Made by a program: the position numbers and the translations under genes | In this document: piece by piece, positions 60,053 to 64,000 of the stretch | Position numbering within the stretch: position 1 is the first letter of the stretch | How the letters are laid out: each line of letters opens with the position of its first letter | Notes under the pieces: model-generated | Databases searched by the model: none | Seen by the model: the letters and a program-made list of their open reading frames with translations, nothing else | What the model was told of the DNA's origin: nothing | DNA from: Candidatus Omnitrophota bacterium | Lineage (GTDB): Bacteria; Omnitrophota; Gorgyraeia; JABMRG01 | NCBI GenBank assembly: GCA_030593065.1 | Contig: JAUVHV010000007.1 | Location: forward strand, 1-64,000 | Direction: 5' to 3' | Length of the DNA stretch: 64,000 nucleotides

Positions 60053-60937
60053 ATGAAACCTTTATTAGAGAGATTAAACGATGAAACACTAATATGTGAT
60101 GGCGCGATGGGTACTATGCTGATACAGAAAGGCATGCCTGAAGGCGAATGCCCGGATTATTGGGGTATAAAGAAACATAAAATATTACGTTTGATACATG
60201 ATGAATATATAAACTGCGGCGCGGATATGATTATAACCAATACATTTGGCGCTAACTGGATTAAGCTTAAGAAATATAACCTTGAAAAAAAACTGGGCGA
60301 AATAAACAGGGTAGCTGTTGAGATTGCGAAAGAAGCTTCAGCAGGAAGAGCTTACGTGCTTGGGGAGATAGGGCCTACAGGTGAATACTTAAAACCCGCG
60401 GGTAGTATTGAGGCAGAAGAGATGCTTCATATATTTACAGATCAGGTAAAAGTCCTTGAGGAATCAGGAGTAGATGTTGTTATCTTGAATACTTTTTCCG
60501 ATATGGAAGAGCTGAAAACCGCTATAATGGCTGTAAAGGAGAATGTTAAATTACCTCTTATCGCGAGCATGACATTTCAGAGACTTGAAACTAAAGGTTT
60601 CAGGACAACATCAGGTATAACTATTCCACAGTTTGTAAGCGAGGGCTTATTAGCAGGTTGTGATGTTATAGGCGCGAATTGCAGTGTTACCGGCTTTGAT
60701 ATGGCTGGTATAGTCTCTGGGATAAGAGCCCTTGGGACGGCATTTGTAATAGCCCAACCCAATGCAGGCATGCCAAGGCTTGATAATGGAAAGACTATTT
60801 ATGGTGAATCGCCTGATAGTTTTGCAAAGAACATACCAAAGATTAAACAGGCTGGAGCCAATATAATAGGTGGTTGCTGCGGTACTACTCCCGAACATAT
60901 ACGGAGAATAAAAGAAGCTGTAAGCTGTAAGTTGTAA
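60053..60937 (+). CDS. Homocysteine S-methyltransferase domain protein (MetH N-terminal-like)
   Basis: A 294-residue stand-alone Hcy-binding barrel. It has I-C-D-G-A-M-G-T-M-L near residue 14, T-N-T-F-G-A-N near 62, the zinc ligand cysteines in G-A-N-C near 207 and G-G-C-C-G-T-T-P-E-H near 279. It transfers a methyl group to homocysteine, from a corrinoid protein or methylated donor. The link with B12-dependent enzymes in the island is suggestive only. The last codons lie in three near-identical 7-bp repeats (60917-60937) that include the stop codon. Confidence 0.85.
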   Translation: MKPLLERLNDETLICDGAMGTMLIQKGMPEGECPDYWGIKKHKILRLIHDEYINCGADMIITNTFGANWIKLKKYNLEKKLGEINRVAVEIAKEASAGRAYVLGEIGPTGEYLKPAGSIEAEEMLHIFTDQVKVLEESGVDVVILNTFSDMEELKTAIMAVKENVKLPLIASMTFQRLETKGFRTTSGITIPQFVSEGLLAGCDVIGANCSVTGFDMAGIVSGIRALGTAFVIAQPNAGMPRLDNGKTIYGESPDSFAKNIPKIKQAGANIIGGCCGTTPEHIRRIKEAVSCKL

Positions 60938-60953
60938 GCGGAAAACCTAACCA

Positions 60954-62078
60954 ATGAAAAAAATTCTCATAGTATATGCTTCTGCCGGTGATGGCCATAA
61001 AAAAGCCGCGGAGGCTATTTATAAGCAGTTCCCGGATATACCAAGCGGCGCTGAAGTTGTATTTATTGACTCTTTAAATTATACAACACGCTTTTTCAAG
61101 TTTTTTTATAGGCGCATATATATAATTCTTATTAAATACCTGCCGTGGTTATGGGGATTTTTTTATCATACACTGAATAACAGGTTTTTCTTTTTGCTGG
61201 CAAGCCCTTTTCGCGCTCTTACAAATACACTCAATTCAAAAAAACTTATAGATTTTTTACTTAAAGAACAATTTGATATAATTATCTCAACACATTTTTT
61301 CGCGCCGGAGGTTATATCCAGGTTTAAGGAAAAATCCGCGCTACCCGCGTTACTGATAAATGTAGTAACAGATTTTAAGGCCCATCTATATTGGATAGCA
61401 AAAAATATAGATAAATATGTTGTCGCGTCAGAATCAGTAAGGCAGGGTTTTGTTGATAGAGGGGTGGCTTTTGAAAGAATATCTGTTCTTGGCGTACCTG
61501 TTCGCAAAGGATTCAGCATACCTGTTTCAAAAGAAGCAGCGCGTAAGGAATTGAATCTCCTGGCGGATAAATTTACAATACTTGTAATGGGAGGCGGGCT
61601 CGGAGTCGGCCCTATAAAAGAGGTTGTGTCAGATCTGCAGAGGATCGGTTTCGATTGTCAGATCATAGTAGTCTGCGGCCATAACAAGTTACTTGCTGGA
61701 AAGCTTGAGGCTATGGCTGTTAATTTTGTAAAGAAAACCTATGTAAAAGGATTTTACCATAATATAGATATGCTGATGGCAGCAAGTGAGATTATGATAA
61801 GCAAGGCAGGCGGGGTTACTGTTTCAGAAAGCCTGGCAAAGGGGTTACCCCTAATATGCATCAAACCTATACCGGGCCAGGAATCCGGCAACGCGGAATT
61901 TTTATTTAATCACAATATAGGGTTCCGGTTAAAAAATCATGGTGAGATTAATGATACGATAAGTAAGTTTTTTTATTCTGCTGATGGCGCGGGAAACTTA
62001 AGGAAGAAGATCAAGAACTTAGCTAAGCCTAATTCCGCGAAAGAGATAGCCGAACTGGCTATGGAGATGATAAGATGA
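60954..62078 (+). CDS. MGDG-synthase-like family 28 glycosyltransferase
   Basis: A 374-residue GT-B protein with the MGDG_synth N-terminal motif I-V-Y-A-S-A-G-D-G-H-K-K-A-A near residue 5, V-N-V-V-T-D-F near 136 and V-M-G-G-G-L-G-V-G near 210. The donor-binding segment S-K-A-G-G-V-T-V-S-E near 281 is also clear. Such enzymes add galactose or glucose to diacylglycerol to make glycolipids at the membrane. It may make a glycolipid anchor or storage lipid. Coupled to the UDG gene by ATGA. Confidence 0.85.
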   Translation: MKKILIVYASAGDGHKKAAEAIYKQFPDIPSGAEVVFIDSLNYTTRFFKFFYRRIYIILIKYLPWLWGFFYHTLNNRFFFLLASPFRALTNTLNSKKLIDFLLKEQFDIIISTHFFAPEVISRFKEKSALPALLINVVTDFKAHLYWIAKNIDKYVVASESVRQGFVDRGVAFERISVLGVPVRKGFSIPVSKEAARKELNLLADKFTILVMGGGLGVGPIKEVVSDLQRIGFDCQIIVVCGHNKLLAGKLEAMAVNFVKKTYVKGFYHNIDMLMAASEIMISKAGGVTVSESLAKGLPLICIKPIPGQESGNAEFLFNHNIGFRLKNHGEINDTISKFFYSADGAGNLRKKIKNLAKPNSAKEIAELAMEMIR

Positions 62079-62776
62079 AAAATGATTCCCCGCAAAAAAT
62101 AGTAAAAGATATAAAAAGTTTTATAGAATTGGAGAAAGAGGCCGGACTCAATGAGGTGGTATTTAAATCGGTTCAAAAACTTCCTGTTGAGGCGCCTCCT
62201 TCTGATGAGCCCTGCTTTGTAAAAGATAAAGGAGAGGCCCTCGGCCAGCTAAAGGCGTCTGTTCTGAATTGTACTGAGTGCGCACTTTCTAAATCAAGGA
62301 GAAATCCTGTATTTGGAGAGGGAAGCTCCACAGCGGAGCTTATGTTTATAGGTGAGGCGCCAGGGCTGCAAGAGGATATACAGGCAAGGCCATTTGTCGG
62401 AAAGGCGGGTACTCTTCTTACAAAAATAATTGAAGCGATAGGCCTGAAAAGAGAAGATGTGTATATCGCCAATTGCCTGAAATGCCGCCCCCCGCAGAAT
62501 CGCAATCCTCTTCCCTCAGAGGTTATAGCGTGCAGAGAGTTTTTTATAAAACAGATTAAGATAATAAGCCCCAAGGTCATCTGCTGCCTTGGCAAGTTTG
62601 CCGCGCAGACCGTTCTTATGTCTGAGGAGTCGATTTCGCGCCTACGCGGTAAATTCTATAATTTTGAAAATATTAAAGTAATGCCTACATTCCATCCTGC
62701 TTATCTTTTACGTAATCCACAGGATAAACGCCTGGTCTGGGAGGATATGAAGAAGATACGTGACTACTTAAAGTAA
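62075..62776 (+). CDS. Family 4 iron-sulfur uracil-DNA glycosylase
   Basis: A 233-residue UDG of the thermostable/4Fe-4S family. Cluster ligands fit C66-x2-C69 and C139-x15-C155. The uracil-binding motif is G-E-A-P-G-L-Q-E-D near residue 93, the later motif is H-P-A-Y-L-L-R near 200, and P-F-V-G-K-A-G precedes the second helix. It removes uracil from DNA. The 55-residue N-terminal extension before the cluster domain is poorly conserved in this family. It marks the boundary from glycan genes to DNA maintenance genes. Confidence 0.92.
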   Translation: MKNDSPQKIVKDIKSFIELEKEAGLNEVVFKSVQKLPVEAPPSDEPCFVKDKGEALGQLKASVLNCTECALSKSRRNPVFGEGSSTAELMFIGEAPGLQEDIQARPFVGKAGTLLTKIIEAIGLKREDVYIANCLKCRPPQNRNPLPSEVIACREFFIKQIKIISPKVICCLGKFAAQTVLMSEESISRLRGKFYNFENIKVMPTFHPAYLLRNPQDKRLVWEDMKKIRDYLK

Positions 62777-62779
62777 GAT

Positions 62780-64000
62780 ATGACTAACCAAAAAGAGCAG
62801 CAAAATTATAAAACTCAATATGCTAAGGTTCTATTAAACCTTCCCATAGAAGGCCCGTTTGATTATGCTATACCTGCTGAATTTGAAAAGGATATTGCTC
62901 CCGGTAAAAGAGTCTGGGTAAGCTTCGGCGCGCGCAGATTAATCGGGGTTGTAATAGCGGTTACTGATAGGACTGCTCTTAATAAAGTTAAGCCCATATT
63001 GGATCTTATAGATGTAGAGCCTGTTTTAAACAAAGAGCAGCTTCAATTAGCGAAAAAGGTTTCAGAGTATTATCTCTGCTCCTGGGGTGAGGCGATAAAT
63101 GCCGCGGTGCCATCGAGCCTCAAGAATGGAAGAACATCTGTTAAGCCAAGGCATGAAGATGATTACACTTCAATACTGCCTACGGAAGATTTAAAACTTA
63201 CTCTTGAGCAGAAGGAAGCGCTTAAGGAGATAGAAAAATCTATTGATAAGAGGCAGAGCGATGTATTTCTGCTGCATGGAATCACAGGAAGCGGAAAGAC
63301 CGAAGTCTATCTCCAGGCCATAGGTAAGGTTCTCAAACAGGGAAGGAGCTGTATCGTGCTTGTCCCGGAGATATCCCTTACCCCGCAGGCCGTCGAAAGG
63401 TTCAAGTCTCGCTTTAAGGAACGGGTAGCTCTTTTCCATAGCCGCCTTACCCAGGGCCAGAAATACAGGGAATGGAAAAAGCTTAAAGACGGGATCTGCC
63501 ATATTGTAGTCGGCGCGCGTTCAGCTATATTTTCACCTATTCAGAATTTAGGGTTAATAATCGTAGATGAAGAACATGACTCCTCTTATAAGCAACAGGA
63601 TGTTCCCCGGTATAATGCTGTCTCTGTTTCAATTATGAGAGCAAGGCTTAACAACGCTGTTGTGGTATTAGGCGGCGCGACGCCTTCGCTTGAATCATAT
63701 TTTAAAGCAACCAGAAAAGAGTACAAGCTTATAGAACTTACAGAAAGAATTGAGAAGCGCCCGCTTCCCAAGGTGAAGATTCTCGATATGAGGCAGGAGC
63801 TTATTGAGCGAAAAAGAAGGAGAATAATATTTTCCAGGCTTCTTACTGAGCATATAGAGAAGGCCTTAGGCAAAAAGGAGCAGGTGATGCTCTTCTTAAA
63901 CCGGCGCGGGTTTTCTACATACGCGAACTGCAAAAAATGCGGCTATGTAGAAAGATGTAAAAAATGTAACGTAGCGTTGAACTATCATTCTGATAGAAAG
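62780..64000 (+). CDS. priA: Primosomal protein N' (PriA helicase), 3' end beyond window
   Basis: The frame is open from an ATG at 62780 to the last base (407 codons, no stop), so the C-terminal part is missing from the window. It shows an N-terminal DNA-binding region, Walker A in H-G-I-T-G-S-G-K-T-E near residue 167, L-V-P-E-I-S-L-T-P-Q near 193, the D-E-E-H box near 261 and L-G-G-A-T-P-S near 293. The start of the zinc-binding insert reads C-K-K-C-x6-C-K-K-C near 382. PriA restarts stalled replication forks. It starts 3 bases after the UDG stop. Confidence 0.95.
   Translation, partial: MTNQKEQQNYKTQYAKVLLNLPIEGPFDYAIPAEFEKDIAPGKRVWVSFGARRLIGVVIAVTDRTALNKVKPILDLIDVEPVLNKEQLQLAKKVSEYYLCSWGEAINAAVPSSLKNGRTSVKPRHEDDYTSILPTEDLKLTLEQKEALKEIEKSIDKRQSDVFLLHGITGSGKTEVYLQAIGKVLKQGRSCIVLVPEISLTPQAVERFKSRFKERVALFHSRLTQGQKYREWKKLKDGICHIVVGARSAIFSPIQNLGLIIVDEEHDSSYKQQDVPRYNAVSVSIMRARLNNAVVVLGGATPSLESYFKATRKEYKLIELTERIEKRPLPKVKILDMRQELIERKRRRIIFSRLLTEHIEKALGKKEQVMLFLNRRGFSTYANCKKCGYVERCKKCNVALNYHSDRK

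Noticed and set aside
62173-62595. Minus-strand open frame of 140 codons
   Set aside because: Antisense to the uracil-DNA glycosylase gene, whose Fe-S cysteines and motifs are intact.

Overview
The window is 64 kb of AT-rich bacterial DNA in which every gene I can support lies on the + strand. I find about 60 protein genes and no rRNA, tRNA, CRISPR array or insertion sequence. The largest gap between genes is only 101 bases (14451-14551); most neighbours overlap by 4-26 bases. It looks like a very long surface-glycan island ending in housekeeping genes (family-4 uracil-DNA glycosylase, priA). Heptose-type enzymes, family-9 glycosyltransferases, WaaE-like transferases, a Wzx flippase and an O-antigen ligase point to a Gram-negative (diderm) cell. 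The mix of four radical SAM enzymes, many polytopic GT-C enzymes and YfhO proteins in low-GC DNA suits an uncultured candidate phylum such as Omnitrophota; this assignment is an inference only.

Layout. (1) 1-14.45 kb: polytopic membrane glycosyltransferases (five GT-C/PMT-like, one YfhO), polyprenyl-phosphate-sugar synthases (GT2), two radical SAM proteins and a flavoprotein. (2) 14.45-25.4 kb: a self-contained block that opens with the only strong promoter in the window. A consensus sigma-70 promoter is overlapped by five tandem 10-bp repeats and followed by a BldC/excisionase-like regulator. Then come pseudaminic-acid-type genes (pseB, pseC, pseI, pseF-like, a GNAT), a 2-oxoacid dehydrogenase E1 alpha/beta pair, a chimeric lipoyl/E3-binding/NeuD-PglD acyltransferase protein, a GT-B transferase and a flippase. 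(3) 25.4-43.5 kb: an unusual set comprising ATP sulfurylase, a miniature pyruvate-kinase-like barrel, a PHP phosphoesterase, two variant CDP-alcohol phosphotransferases, a GDP-fucose-synthase-like SDR lacking its glycine motif, a second E1 alpha/beta pair, another SDR, radical SAM enzymes, heptose-phosphate kinase and guanylyltransferase, and an aminotransferase-fold 3-dehydratase with His in place of the PLP Lys. (4) 43.5-60 kb: polysaccharide assembly (deacetylase, BcsL-like acyltransferase, GT2/GT4/GT9 enzymes, WecB, the initiating phosphoglycosyltransferase, O-antigen ligase, GmhB). (5) 60-64 kb: homocysteine methyltransferase domain, MGDG-synthase-like transferase, UDG and a priA truncated by the window edge.

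The best candidate for an undescribed system is 18.6-22.2 kb. A 2-oxoacid dehydrogenase E1 is encoded with a protein in which the usual E2 catalytic domain has been replaced by a sugar N-acyltransferase. I infer an enzyme assembly that decarboxylates a 2-oxoacid, loads the acyl group on a lipoyl arm and passes it to an amino sugar, bypassing free acyl-CoA. The adjacent GNAT has lost the recognisable acetyl-CoA loop, and the pathway lacks PseG. A second candidate is the 25.4-37.8 kb set, which could make a branched or deoxygenated heptose derivative. Both proposals rest on reading domains by eye, without database searches.
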